Origin: an uncultured Flavobacteriales bacterium
GTDB taxonomy: Bacteria > Bacteroidota > Bacteroidia > Flavobacteriales_G > Salibacteraceae
Direction: 5' to 3'
Assembly (NCBI GenBank): GCA_943788145.1
Contig: CALSPD010000006.1
Location: 1-60,092, forward strand
Length of the DNA: 60,092 nucleotides
Below are positions 14,118-23,947 of this stretch, in pieces. The notes under the pieces were generated by a model. It had not been told where the DNA came from. It saw nothing but the letters and a program-made list of their open reading frames with translations, and made no database searches. The position numbers and the translations under genes were made by a program. The first letter of the stretch is position 1. Each line of letters starts with the position of its first letter.

Positions 14118-14546
14118 TCAGCTCAAATTGTTAGCTACTTCACGCATTATATCAACCAAATAAGCTGGTGGATTCATTGGCTTTTTGGTGTTAAAATCGA
14201 CAAATACCAGGGTGGATGTCGATTGATTCAATTGCTCATTCTTTTCATTGAATGTTTTATAACTAAAGAAAATACGCGCTCCCCTCACTTCTTCAATGTT
14301 GGTTTCAATGCGCAATACCTCATCGTAATAAGCTGGAAGGAAATACCGAATTTGATAATCTAAAACGGGAAGGATAATACCATCGTCTTCCAATTGTTTG
14401 TATGTAACCCCTAACTCACGCAAGGCTTCGACTCGAGCAACTTCAAAGTAAGCTGCGAAATTCCCGTAATAACAATAACCCATACGATCCGTTTCCGCGT
14501 ATCGAACTCTGACCTTGGTTTCGAAGATTTTTGGTGTGTTGCTCAT
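14118..14546 (-). CDS. hotdog-fold acyl-CoA thioesterase (YbgC/FadM-like)
   Basis: Predicted to hydrolyse acyl-CoA thioesters. The 142-residue sequence has the 4-hydroxybenzoyl-CoA-thioesterase-type signature VRYAETDRMGYCYYGNFAAYFEVARVE near the N-terminus, where the Asp of YAETD is the catalytic residue, and the usual strand pattern afterwards (YEVLRIETNIEEV is the later block in similar proteins; here it reads YDEVLRIETNIEEVRG). It lies 11 bases after hutH on the same strand, probably in the hisS-hutH operon. The natural substrate cannot be told from sequence. Confidence 0.88.
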   Translation of the reverse strand: MSNTPKIFETKVRVRYAETDRMGYCYYGNFAAYFEVARVEALRELGVTYKQLEDDGIILPVLDYQIRYFLPAYYDEVLRIETNIEEVRGARIFFSYKTFNEKNEQLNQSTSTLVFVDFNTKKPMNPPAYLVDIMREVANNLS

Positions 14547-14557
14547 GATTGACTATC

Positions 14558-16036
14558 CTAATGTGAATATTGCTCAAGGAAAGCGATGCTGTCGACCATT
14601 AAGTCGTGTAACACAACGTCATCCTCAATAAACGGGACCTTAGATCTGTATTCGGCCTTGAAAGCCTCTAAAACCGGTGAACTTTTTCCGGCCCTTAAGT
14701 CGGCAGCTTGAGCAGCGTTCAACAATTCGATTCCGATTACCTTTTTTAAATTTTCAAAAACACGTAAGGCTTTGGTTGCACCATTCGCTCCCATACTTAC
14801 ATGGTCTTCTTGCCCATTTGATGAATCTATGGTATCTATTGAAGATGGGGTGCAGAGCTGCTTATTTTGCGAAACAATAGATGCAGCGGTATATTGTGCA
14901 ATCATGAGTCCGCTATTCAATCCGGGATTTGCAACCAAATAGGCGGGCAATCCGCGCTGACCTCCAATGAGTTTATAGGTTCTTCGTTCCGAAATACTGG
15001 CCAATTCGGCCAATGCGATACACAGATAGTCTAGGTTAATGGCTAGCGGCTGCCCATGAAAATTCCCTGCTGAGATGATTTTATCCTCATCAGGGATCAA
15101 TGTAGGGTTATCGGTTACTGCATTGGCCTCAACTTCAAAAACACTGGAAATATGTGCTATAGCATCTTTACTGGCGCCATGAACTTGAGGAATACATCGA
15201 AACGAATATGGATCCTGCACATGTTTTTTAGGTTGAATAATCCATTCACTTCCATCAAGTAACGTGCGAATTGCAGCGGCAGTTTCTATTTGACCTGAAT
15301 GAGGCCTAACCGCATGCACTGCTGCATCAAAAGGCTCTAGCCGCCCATCATAGGCATCGAGTGCTAAGGCAGCAACCCAATCGGACTGAATTAACCAATG
15401 TTGTAGACCATAAAGAATGAAAATGCCGTGAGCCGACATGAATTGTGTTCCATTGAGCAATGCCAAACCTTCTTTCGCGCCAAGCGAAAGCGGGGTTAGA
15501 CCCTCGCTACTCAAGGCTACTGCACTTTTTACACGTTTTCCTTTATACCAAACTTCGCCCAATCCGAGAATTGGAAGGGACAAATGAGCCAAAGGCGCCA
15601 AATCTCCTGATGCTCCTAACGAGCCTTGTTCGTAAACTACAGGTGTAATGCCTAGGTTATAAAAATCTACCAATCGTTGAATCGTAGCCAACTGTATGCC
15701 CGAATGGCCTTTTGACAACCCCATTATTTTTAGTAGAAGCATATAACGCACGATGGATTCAGAAACGACTGGACCGAGTCCACAAGCATGTGACTTAACT
15801 AGATTTTCTTGTAATCGCCCTAAATCCTTTGTGCCAATTTCCACATCACACAAGCTTCCAAACCCTGTATTAATACCGTAAATCGGTCGATCAGCGCGCT
15901 GAATAAAGTCCTCTAAAAAACTTCGACCCTTCTGAACGGCAGCAACAAGCTCTGAAGAGAGTTGAATCGAGTTGCCACTTGAAATTAGGTCGCCAATCTC
16001 CTTGATGCTGTAGTTTCTATTTTCAATTTGAATCAT
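14558..16036 (-). CDS. hutH: histidine ammonia-lyase
   Basis: Deaminates L-histidine to trans-urocanate, the first step of histidine degradation. The 492-residue protein carries the self-cyclising triad Ala142-Ser143-Gly144 (in GSLGASGDLAPL) that forms the MIO electrophile, at the same numbering as the Pseudomonas enzyme. Ser82-His83 in NLVKSHACG matches the selectivity dipeptide of histidine lyases, rather than the HL or FL of tyrosine or phenylalanine lyases. YGINTGFG supplies the catalytic tyrosine loop. It overlaps hisS by four bases. No hutU, hutI or hutG lies in the window, so an alternative aromatic substrate is not fully excluded. Confidence 0.9.
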   Translation of the reverse strand: MIQIENRNYSIKEIGDLISSGNSIQLSSELVAAVQKGRSFLEDFIQRADRPIYGINTGFGSLCDVEIGTKDLGRLQENLVKSHACGLGPVVSESIVRYMLLLKIMGLSKGHSGIQLATIQRLVDFYNLGITPVVYEQGSLGASGDLAPLAHLSLPILGLGEVWYKGKRVKSAVALSSEGLTPLSLGAKEGLALLNGTQFMSAHGIFILYGLQHWLIQSDWVAALALDAYDGRLEPFDAAVHAVRPHSGQIETAAAIRTLLDGSEWIIQPKKHVQDPYSFRCIPQVHGASKDAIAHISSVFEVEANAVTDNPTLIPDEDKIISAGNFHGQPLAINLDYLCIALAELASISERRTYKLIGGQRGLPAYLVANPGLNSGLMIAQYTAASIVSQNKQLCTPSSIDTIDSSNGQEDHVSMGANGATKALRVFENLKKVIGIELLNAAQAADLRAGKSSPVLEAFKAEYRSKVPFIEDDVVLHDLMVDSIAFLEQYSH

Positions 16037-17409
16037 GATTCGGACGTTTTTTCAATGATAAAATTGCAAAGATCCCTTTGGAGAACAGCAAACTGATCAC
16101 CTGTGAACATGTTTTTCACAGTCGCTTTGCCATCTTTCAATTCATCGCTTCCAATCATAACGACAAATTGAAATCCTTTGGCGTTGGCATATTTCATTTG
16201 CTTTGGCATTTTGGCTCCGTCCGGATACACTTCGGAAGAATATCCTTCTGCTCGCAACTCTGAAGCTAGTTTTAGACAACTCAGCGCCTCAGCGTCACCA
16301 AAATTGATAAAGAGTACATCGCTAGCTGCTTTCAACGAATCTGGAAATAAACCGAGTGTTTCCATCAGATCATAGATGCGGTCGGCACCCAAACTTACTC
16401 CAACACCACTCATGCCGGCAAGTCCAAATATGCCCGTTAAATCATCGTATCGACCTCCTCCGCAAATGCTTGAAGGGAATTCCGCGTGACCAACTTCTAT
16501 GATGGCGCCCGTGTAATAGTTTAGACCTCTCGCCAATGTTAAATCTATTTCGACTTTCGAGCGAACTTCTGGCGGCAGTGCCTTAAGCGTCTTCCGCATT
16601 TCTTCAATTCCACGCTGAGCTTCTTCCGCTCCTGTTAGCGATCCGGCTAACATGCGAAGCACTGTATCGGCACTTCCTTTTCGACTTATATGATCCAATG
16701 CTTTTTTCACTCCAGCCATTGGAAGTCCGCGCTTGATCATTTCTTCTTTCACGCCTTCAACACCGATTTTATCAATCTTATCAATGGCTACGGTCATGTC
16801 CGTAAAGTATTCGGAAAGTCCTGCAGATGTGGCGATTCCGCTTAGAATCTTTCGGTTATTCAATCGAATAACGATGTCTCCAAGACCCAATTTTGTGAAT
16901 ACGTCATTGACGATGCACAGCAATTCTGCCTCATTCAATAAGGAATCGCTGCCAATCACATCGACATCGCATTGATAGAACTCACGATAACGACCGCGCT
17001 GGGGTCGATCAGCTCGCCAAACAGGCTGAATTTGGTATCGTTTGAACGGGAAGTTTAATTCGTTTTGGTTCTGAACTACAAATCGCGCGAACGGAACGGT
17101 TAGGTCGTAACGGAGGGCACGATCACTAATTTCAAAAGCTAGCGCATTCGAATCTTTTGCAGTCAGCTTCTCAGGTGACGCTTTGCTAAGAAAATCTCCA
17201 TTGTTTAAAATCTTATAAATGAGCTTATCCCCTTCTTCGCCATACTTACCCAACAAGGTGTCGAGGTTCTCCATGGCTGGCGTTTCTATCGGCTGATAGC
17301 CATACAGTTGAAAAACGCTGCGCGCTGTATCGAAGATGAATTGACGCCTTAAGCTTTGCTCAGGTAGGAAATCACGTGTTCCCTTTGGAATAGAAGGTTT
17401 ACTTGCCAT
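16033..17409 (-). CDS. hisS: histidyl-tRNA synthetase
   Basis: Charges tRNA-His with histidine. The 458-residue protein has the class II motifs: motif 1 region (PKGTRDFLP at the start), motif 2 (RYDLTVPFARFV then PVWRADRPQRGRYREF), the histidine-specific ARGLNYYTGAIIEV, motif 3 (SLGADRIYDLM), and the C-terminal anticodon-binding domain. GGGRYDDL is also present. A perfect TACATTTG -7 element lies only seven bases before the ATG. hutH follows with a four-base overlap, so the two histidine-related genes are probably co-transcribed. Confidence 0.97.
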   Translation of the reverse strand: MASKPSIPKGTRDFLPEQSLRRQFIFDTARSVFQLYGYQPIETPAMENLDTLLGKYGEEGDKLIYKILNNGDFLSKASPEKLTAKDSNALAFEISDRALRYDLTVPFARFVVQNQNELNFPFKRYQIQPVWRADRPQRGRYREFYQCDVDVIGSDSLLNEAELLCIVNDVFTKLGLGDIVIRLNNRKILSGIATSAGLSEYFTDMTVAIDKIDKIGVEGVKEEMIKRGLPMAGVKKALDHISRKGSADTVLRMLAGSLTGAEEAQRGIEEMRKTLKALPPEVRSKVEIDLTLARGLNYYTGAIIEVGHAEFPSSICGGGRYDDLTGIFGLAGMSGVGVSLGADRIYDLMETLGLFPDSLKAASDVLFINFGDAEALSCLKLASELRAEGYSSEVYPDGAKMPKQMKYANAKGFQFVVMIGSDELKDGKATVKNMFTGDQFAVLQRDLCNFIIEKTSES

Positions 17410-17416
17410 GGAAGGC

Positions 17417-17424
17417 CAAATGTA
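17417..17424 (-). promoter_or_regulatory. -7 element upstream of hisS
   Basis: On the minus strand the bases read TACATTTG, an exact TAnnTTTG match, seven bases before the hisS ATG. Transcription would then begin at or very near the start codon. Confidence 0.5.
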
Positions 17425-17488
17425 TTAGGATGAAATAGAAATAGTGCTTCAAATGGTTAACATAAGGAAGTCCAAAACGGCAATCAAC

Positions 17489-19177
17489 TTAAACTTTCCC
17501 AAGTTTCTTATATCGAATTCGCCTTGGGGCTTCATCGCCCATCCGTTTCTTACGATTTTCTTCGTATTCGCTGTAGCCCCCTTCGAAGTAATAAACTTGA
17601 CTATCGCCTTCAAAGGCTAAGATGTTCGTACAAACACGATCTAAAAACCAACGGTCGTGACTAATAATCACGGCACATCCAGCAAAATTATCCAACGCTT
17701 CCTCCAATGCTCGTAGGGTGTTCACATCCAAATCGTTGGTTGGCTCATCCAGCAACAACACGTTGGCCCCTTCTTTTAACGTCATGGCTAAATGAAGTCG
17801 ATTTCGTTCACCACCAGAAAGCACTTTCACCTTTTTTCCTTGGTCGTTGCCGCCAAAATTGAATTTACTTACATAAGCACGAGCATTCATTTCGCGACCT
17901 CCAAAATCAATGATTTCGTTGCCACCACTTATGACTTCATAAACGGTTTTTTCCACATCAATTTCAGCGTGAGATTGATCGACATAGGCAACCTTGACCG
18001 TCTCACCCACTTTGAATTCGCCTTGATCTGGTGTTTCTTGATCCATGATCATGCGGAACATGGTGGTCTTACCTGCACCATTTGGTCCGATGATTCCAAC
18101 GATGCCTGCTGGAGGAAGCTTGAAGTTTAAGTCTTCGTAAAGCAACTTATCGCCAAAGGCCTTACTCACGCCAATCGCTTCAATGACATTCATACCCAGA
18201 CGCGGCCCGGGAGGAATGTATAATTCCAATTTATCTTCTTTTGTTTTCTGCTCTTCGCTAAGCATTTTGTCATAGTTGGCCAATCGAGCCTTACTCTTCG
18301 TTTGTCGACCTTTTGCGCCCATTCTAACCCACTCCAACTCGCGTTCTAGAATCTTTTGACGTTTCCCAGCTTGCTTATCTTCTTGTGCTAGTCGCTTGGA
18401 TTTTTGATCCAACCACGAACTGTAATTTCCTTTCCAAGGAATGCCTTCACCGCGATCGAGTTCTAAAATCCAACCAGCCACATTGTCTAGAAAATATCTA
18501 TCGTGCGTAATAGCGATGACTGTTCCTTGATAATCTTGAAGGTGACGTTCTAACCATTCCACAGACTCTGCATCGAGGTGGTTGGTAGGTTCATCCAAAA
18601 GGAGAATATCTGGTTGTTGAATCAACAACCTACAAAGCGCAACGCGCCTTCTTTCTCCTCCACTTAAATTCTTGATTGGTGTGTCGCCCTCAGGCGTTCT
18701 AAGCGCATCCATCGATCGCTCCAATTTCGAATCCAATTCCCAAGCTCCTACAGCGTCAATTTTATCTTGAAGTTCACCCTGACGCGCCATGAGTTTGTCC
18801 ATTTTATCAGGATTCTCATACACCTCAGGCAATCCAAAATCGTTATTGATTTTTTCATATTCGTCCAAAAGGTCTGTAATGTCCTTTGCGCCTTCTCGAA
18901 CAATTTCGATAACCGTTTTGCTATCGTCCAGCTGGGGTTCTTGTTCAAGGTATCCCACAGAAAAACCCTGCGTAAAGCTTAAATCACCGATAAAATCTTT
19001 TTCAACGCCAGCGATGATCTTTAATAGTGAAGACTTACCCGATCCGTTCAGACCAATGATGCCAATTTTGGCGCCATAATAAAAACTGAGGTAGATGTTC
19101 TTCAACACCTGTTTTTGAGGTGGATAAACTTTGCTTACGCCCTGTAGAGAAAATATGATGTTCTTGCCTTCTGACAT
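17489..19177 (-). CDS. ettA: energy-dependent translational throttle protein EttA (ABC-F)
   Basis: Ribosome-binding ABC-F ATPase that gates the first elongation step according to ATP/ADP ratio. The 562-residue protein has two ABC cassettes: Walker A GLNGSGKSS and signature LSGGERRRVALC in the first, Walker A GPNGAGKTT and signature LSGGERNRLHLA in the second. Between them lies the EttA-type charged linker (ERELEWVRMGAKGRQTKSKARL). The ATG at 19177 is chosen; an upstream in-frame TTG at 19198 lies within the -7 promoter element. The C-terminus RRIRYKKLGKV is basic. It appears to be transcribed alone. Confidence 0.95.
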   Translation of the reverse strand: MSEGKNIIFSLQGVSKVYPPQKQVLKNIYLSFYYGAKIGIIGLNGSGKSSLLKIIAGVEKDFIGDLSFTQGFSVGYLEQEPQLDDSKTVIEIVREGAKDITDLLDEYEKINNDFGLPEVYENPDKMDKLMARQGELQDKIDAVGAWELDSKLERSMDALRTPEGDTPIKNLSGGERRRVALCRLLIQQPDILLLDEPTNHLDAESVEWLERHLQDYQGTVIAITHDRYFLDNVAGWILELDRGEGIPWKGNYSSWLDQKSKRLAQEDKQAGKRQKILERELEWVRMGAKGRQTKSKARLANYDKMLSEEQKTKEDKLELYIPPGPRLGMNVIEAIGVSKAFGDKLLYEDLNFKLPPAGIVGIIGPNGAGKTTMFRMIMDQETPDQGEFKVGETVKVAYVDQSHAEIDVEKTVYEVISGGNEIIDFGGREMNARAYVSKFNFGGNDQGKKVKVLSGGERNRLHLAMTLKEGANVLLLDEPTNDLDVNTLRALEEALDNFAGCAVIISHDRWFLDRVCTNILAFEGDSQVYYFEGGYSEYEENRKKRMGDEAPRRIRYKKLGKV

Positions 19178-19195
19178 GTTATTGAAATTGGATGG

Positions 19196-19203
19196 CAAAT
19201 GTA
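19196..19203 (-). promoter_or_regulatory. -7 element upstream of ettA
   Basis: The minus strand reads TACATTTG, a perfect TAnnTTTG match, 18 bases before the ATG at 19177. Its position rules against the TTG at 19198 as the start. Confidence 0.55.
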
Positions 19204-19274
19204 ATGCACTGCGCTCCTAAAAACGCAATTCAGATGGGTATAGACTCTCGTTGAAGGATAGCTGATACGGCTAC

Positions 19275-20666
19275 TTAAAACCGAAAATAAATGAAGGGCT
19301 GACCCAAGCTCAAGGCCATTTGTCCGAGACACAAAATGAGCAAGCTTACTGCCGCGACAGCCTTGAAAACATCCCAAATGTCATTCCTCGACACCGTTAA
19401 ACTCAAAATCTGATTGTGCACACGAAATGGTAAAAAGGCAAAGACTCCGGCCAAGCTCAATAAGTAGACCTGTCGTGGCTTGATTTCCATGAGATCAAAA
19501 TTCTGAAAATCACTTAAGGATGAAAAATAGGTGATCGATTCGCTCAGCGTTTCTGACCTGAACCACACCCACCCCAATATCACCAGCAGAAAGGTTAACC
19601 CAACTGAAAAGGCCTTTGGTAGTTTTTTAAAAATTCCAGTAAATCGATCTACGGTTAAAAATAAGCCATGCCAGATGCCCCAGATGACAAAATTCCAGCT
19701 GGCTCCATGCCATAACCCAGAAAGCAAAAACACCAACCATAAATTAATAATAGTGCGTGATGTCGTGCCTTGACTTCCCCCGAGGGGAATGTATAAATAG
19801 TCCCGCATAAAAGCGCTCAACGTCATGTGCCATCGCCTCCAAAATTCTTGAAACCCTTTTGCTATATACGGCCAATTGAAGTTTTCAGGAAAAGTAAAGC
19901 CCATCATTTTACCCAGACCAATGGCCATGTCGCTATAGCCGCTAAAATCAAAATAGATTTGAAATGCATAGGCCAGCAAACCAAACCAGGCTTGCAGTGC
20001 GCCTATACTCGGGTCACCAAACGACAAATCGACCAAAGGAGCCAAGGCATCTGCAATTAACACCTTTTTAGCCAAGCCAAGTATAAAACGATAAAAGCCC
20101 GACAGTCTATTCGTCCAATTATCCGTTGCGAAACGATCGCTTATTTGAAACGAGATTTCCTTGTATCGAACGATGGGACCTGCGATAAGTTGAGGAAAGA
20201 GCAATACAAACAACAGATAGTCAACCAAAGACCTAGCGCGCAAACTGTCTCTTCGATAGACATCAACCAAATAACTGATTTTTTGAAAGGTAAAAAAGGA
20301 TATTCCAATGGGCAGGGCGATTTCCATATAACACGGAAAGGCTAAACCGATCGATTGGGCTAGAACTTGCGCATTCTCCGTGAAGAAATTGAAATATTTA
20401 AAGATGAAAAGCGTGAGCAGGTTGTATGCAACACCTAGAATAAGCCACTGTTTTGACCGTTTCGACTTGCTGATTTCAATAGAAAGGAAGAAGTCGGCTA
20501 TACCGCTGGCTATCACGAGCAGAGCAAAGACTGGTGCGCCCCAGAAATAGAACACAAAACTGCCGATTAACGCCCAAAGGTTTTTAAGTTTTCGAGGTAC
20601 AGCTAGGTAAACCGAAAGAAAGACGGGCAGGAAGTAAATAATGAAGATGGGGCTGTTAAACAACAC
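19275..20666 (-). CDS. MBOAT family O-acyltransferase (AlgI-like)
   Basis: A 463-residue polytopic membrane protein of the alginate O-acetyltransferase AlgI type, which moves acyl groups across the inner membrane for exopolysaccharide or cell-wall modification. Family blocks visible are FPQLIAGPIVRYKEI, FSGYSDMAIGLGKMMGFTFPENF, EFWRRWHMTLSAFMRDYLYIPLGG and SGLWHGASWNF; His in WHGAxW is the catalytic residue. The start is a GTG at 20666. The usual AlgJ/AlgX or DltD-like partner is not adjacent: downstream is ettA, upstream a terminator and a T9SS protein. The acceptor is therefore unknown. Confidence 0.92.
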   Translation of the reverse strand: MLFNSPIFIIYFLPVFLSVYLAVPRKLKNLWALIGSFVFYFWGAPVFALLVIASGIADFFLSIEISKSKRSKQWLILGVAYNLLTLFIFKYFNFFTENAQVLAQSIGLAFPCYMEIALPIGISFFTFQKISYLVDVYRRDSLRARSLVDYLLFVLLFPQLIAGPIVRYKEISFQISDRFATDNWTNRLSGFYRFILGLAKKVLIADALAPLVDLSFGDPSIGALQAWFGLLAYAFQIYFDFSGYSDMAIGLGKMMGFTFPENFNWPYIAKGFQEFWRRWHMTLSAFMRDYLYIPLGGSQGTTSRTIINLWLVFLLSGLWHGASWNFVIWGIWHGLFLTVDRFTGIFKKLPKAFSVGLTFLLVILGWVWFRSETLSESITYFSSLSDFQNFDLMEIKPRQVYLLSLAGVFAFLPFRVHNQILSLTVSRNDIWDVFKAVAAVSLLILCLGQMALSLGQPFIYFRF

Positions 20667-20717
20667 ATCGCGAATCTATGCGAAAAGCGTTTCGGCAAGG
20701 GTAGCATTTTGAGCAAA

Positions 20718-20756
20718 AAAAAGGGCTGGATAATTCCAGCCCTTTTATTTCTAAAC
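20718..20756 (-). terminator. rho-independent terminator after the small T9SS gene
   Basis: AAAAGGGCTGGA and TTCCAGCCCTTTT flank a short loop; on the minus strand the hairpin ends in eight T. It separates this unit from the acyltransferase gene. Confidence 0.85.
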
Positions 20757-20766
20757 CAAGGTTTAG

Positions 20767-21243
20767 TTATTGTTTGATAATGCGATAGACATTTGCATGT
20801 CCATCTTCTTGCATACTAACATTAAGGAGATAAACTCCTGAAGCCAAATCACTCATTTCGATTTGTGCTTTTCCAGTTGATGGATAATGTTTGGTTGAAC
20901 GAACCAATCGACCATTTGCATCCAACAGGTCTAAGGTGACCATATTGGTGTAATTGTCCATTTCAAACACAATGCGATCCCGTGTTGGGTTCGGATAGAT
21001 TGAAACATCGTAATTGGTAAGTTCAGCCACAGCAAGTACCTCTAATTTGGTTTGATGATATCCTTGTGTAAGGATGTTCGAACCATTTTCTGCGGTTTGA
21101 ATCACTGGTTCGCCAATGGTGAAGCTCATTTGTGCATTCGCATTACTGAGCTCAGCACCACTGCTAGCGATAACCTCCTGGGCTGAAGCATTCAGCGCCA
21201 TTCCAGTTACCATTACCGTGACTATTGCTGCTACTTTCTTCAT
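20767..21243 (-). CDS. small secreted protein with T9SS type A sorting domain
   Basis: The 158-residue product has a signal peptide (MKKVAAIVTVMVTGMALNASAQ) and a short N-terminal segment EVIASSGAELSNANAQMSFTIGEPVI found before many Bacteroidota sorting domains. A T9SS type A domain follows: VSIYPNPTRDRIVFEM, then LDLLDANGRLV and LASGVYLLNV, ending in IIKQ. There is little room for any other domain, so it may be a minimal surface protein or a partner of the upstream product. Its start overlaps the end of the SBBP-repeat gene by one base, suggesting co-expression. Confidence 0.85.
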   Translation of the reverse strand: MKKVAAIVTVMVTGMALNASAQEVIASSGAELSNANAQMSFTIGEPVIQTAENGSNILTQGYHQTKLEVLAVAELTNYDVSIYPNPTRDRIVFEMDNYTNMVTLDLLDANGRLVRSTKHYPSTGKAQIEMSDLASGVYLLNVSMQEDGHANVYRIIKQ

Positions 21244-23905
21244 TAGTTATTCAAATTAAATGACCAAACGAAGACGTCATAATAGCCTGAAGTACCAGAA
21301 TTAGTAACCGTTGTGTTTCCAAACTTGATACTAGCACCAGAAAAATAACCTGTGGCAGCAGCGTGTGAAACATCAATAGCATCCACACCATAGCAATATT
21401 CATAATTGGTAGTCTGAGCTGTGCTCGCTCCCACTCCATTCCCATCTTGATCAGCCATTATCATAAACGGAGTATAATATCCAGAGCTGTTGCCTGATCC
21501 CGAGGATATTTCATCGATTTTAACTCCATATTGAGTAATCCCAGCAACAAATAAGAAACCATCACTTGTAGCCGCAATAGACTGTGGTTGCACATAATGA
21601 TAGGTATTGGTGGCAGCCTTAATTGCTTTTGCCCAAACTCCGTTTCCGTTAGACCCATTTACCTTTATGATATAAGGAGTATAGGTACCTCCTGAGCTAG
21701 CTGAAGCTGAGCCAAATGTTAAATTTCCGGTTTGGCAATAACCTACAAAATAGGCATCACCATCATCATCTACGTCAATGCCGTATGCATAGTCGTAGGA
21801 ATAGTAGTCGCTTTCGACTTCTTCAGCCCGTTGCCATGTACCAGACGTATTGATCTTTGCAACAAAAGCAGTGTAGTAATAATAATACTTATATGGAGTA
21901 ACGGTGATTGAACCGAAATAGCTAGGATAATATTGTCCTGAAAGCGTTCCAGTGATAAATGCATTTCCGTTAGCATCAACAGCAATGTCTTGAGCATATT
22001 CATAATACGACCCACCCGCATCTGTCATCCACTGCCATGTTCCTGAGCTATTTGCCTTCGCAACAAATAGGTCATAAGAACCATAGGAAGATTGTGAATA
22101 GGAACCAAAAGTCATAGATCCTGAATAGTAGCCGCATACATAAACGTTTCCACTTCCATCTACCGCCACACCAGTAGCATAATCATAATTTGAACCACCT
22201 CCGTCAATGGCCCAAACTACAGCTCCTGTTGAAGCAGACATTTTAACAAGAAACACTTCATCATACGTTCCAGACAAAGTAGTTGAACCAAAAGTTCCTG
22301 AAGAATAGTAAGTACCTGTAACATAAACGTTACCACTTCCATCCACTGCTATGCTTCGCCCGTAATCTGAAGAAGTTCCGCCAAAACTTTTTGCCCAAAT
22401 GATGGAATCTGTAGTATCCACTTTCATAACAAAAATGTCATTTGATCCAGCTGAAGTTAGCGTGGTTGCCCCAAATGTGCTCGTTCCTTGATAGTAACCA
22501 GTTACATACTTATTTCCTACAGCGTCCATGGCAATGTCGTAACCATATTCATGGCTGTATTGTCCACCTGCAGAAAGACCGCCCATTGTGCTGCCACCAG
22601 CTAATAGACCTCCTGCTGAATTTTGACTAGCGTTGCAGTTAGAGTGCCATGCAGAATCAGCATAGTAATATGGACATTTAACGGTAGTACAGAAAACAAA
22701 CATTCCTTCCACTGGGTTAGGAAGGTTAATGATTTCTAATAAAGTCATACTTGGAAGAATCATTGGCTTATCGCTACCGCTAAGATCAAGGCTTGAATTT
22801 GTATCTGCAGCTGCGCCAATACCAACTGATCCAGCATCGTAATAAATACCATCGTTAGCATTCATCCACTTTGATTGACGAATTTCAACTGAACCTCCGT
22901 TGTTATCTAACATCAAGGTGTCGTTAGCATAGGTAATGGTTTGAAGTTCATTGGTTGAGTCGTTGTCATAATTCATTGGAAGTACAACAGAACCACCATC
23001 AGAAAGGTAAATCGTGTCGTTGCCCATGGTCAATGACTGAATCTCATTCGTAGAATCGTTGTCATAGTTCATTGGAAGTACAACAGAACCACCATCAGAA
23101 AGGTAAATGGTATCGTTTGCCCATGGTCAATGACTGAATCTCATTCGTAGAATCGTTGTCATAATTCATTGGAAGCACAACAGAACCACCATCAGAAAGG
23201 TAAATGGTATCGTTGCCCATTGTTAATGACTGAATTTCATTGGTTGAATCATTGTCGTTGTTCACAGGAACTGCTGGTAAAAACAACAAATCCTCCATTA
23301 GATAAGAAAATGCTGTCGTTGCTCATAGACAATACTTGAAGCTCATTGGTAGAGTCATTATCATTGTTCGCTGGCATGGCCATAACCACAAAGTTTCCAT
23401 TGGAGATAGTCAATGTATCACCTGAAAGGGGGTTAAGGTTTGAAGCTCATTCGTAGCATCAGCATCGTCAACGTTGTCAACAGATGCGCTTTTTGCATAC
23501 AAAGCGTAAGGAACCGATAGCAACTGAGCTGTACCCATTGCTGAATAGTTCGTGCCACCTGTAGCATCTAGCTCAACAGCCACGAAATAAGAATTTGCTC
23601 CCCAATCGATGGAAGCGATGCTGCCGGTTTGATTAGAACCTCCACCGATTTGAAAATTGACCAATCCGAAGTCATTCGTAGTTAATGCGTGCTCTTCAGC
23701 AAATACTTCTGTTCCAGTAGAGCTCCCAGAAAGAATAGCAATACGCATAGATACGCTGCTTGAAGCAATGATTTCGCCAGAAGCATTTCTTACAACTGCC
23801 TGATAATTGAATTTCTCCGGAGCCTGTGACCAAGGCATTATTGGAGAAAACGAGAGAAAATAGACTCAGACACACAAGTGCTAGCCTAAACCGTAGGTTT
23901 TTCAT
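21243..23905 (-). pseudogene. large secreted SBBP beta-propeller repeat protein, multiply frameshifted
   Basis: Pieced together, the reading frame gives about 885 residues. A signal peptide at the start is followed, after one extra base at 23830-23831, by QAPEKFNYQAVVRNASG, a common Bacteroidota N-terminal domain. Then come near-identical 32-residue repeats (NDNDSTNEIQSLTMGNDTI-type), a short domain with paired cysteines, and SBBP-type repeats (DGSGNVYVTG and variants) across the intact C-terminal 609 residues. Frame breaks lie at 23830-23831, 23428-23432 (G run), 23279-23283 (A run, one extra) and 23116-23118 (T run, one extra). No sorting domain is present; the adjoining downstream gene carries one. 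True decay or poor consensus are both possible. Confidence 0.8.
22975..23262 (-). repeat. tandem 96-bp repeats within the SBBP gene
   Basis: Three near-identical units starting on the plus strand near 22974, 23070 and 23167, each encoding a 32-residue block with STNEIQSLTMGNDTI. Spacing is 96 then 97 bases; the extra base is the frameshift at 23116-23118. Divergent copies flank both ends. Confidence 0.85.
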
Positions 23906-23947
23906 AAATAATAGGGTTAAATTAGTTTTTAGGGATTCTCCCTGAGG

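Noticed and set aside
22975..23300. CRISPR-like array
   Set aside because: Units are 96 bp, contiguous, in frame and coding, without spacers.
23116..23840. Phase variation or programmed frameshifting of the SBBP gene
   Set aside because: Several different short runs (2-5 bases) are affected, too short and too many for a slippage switch; errors or decay explain them better.
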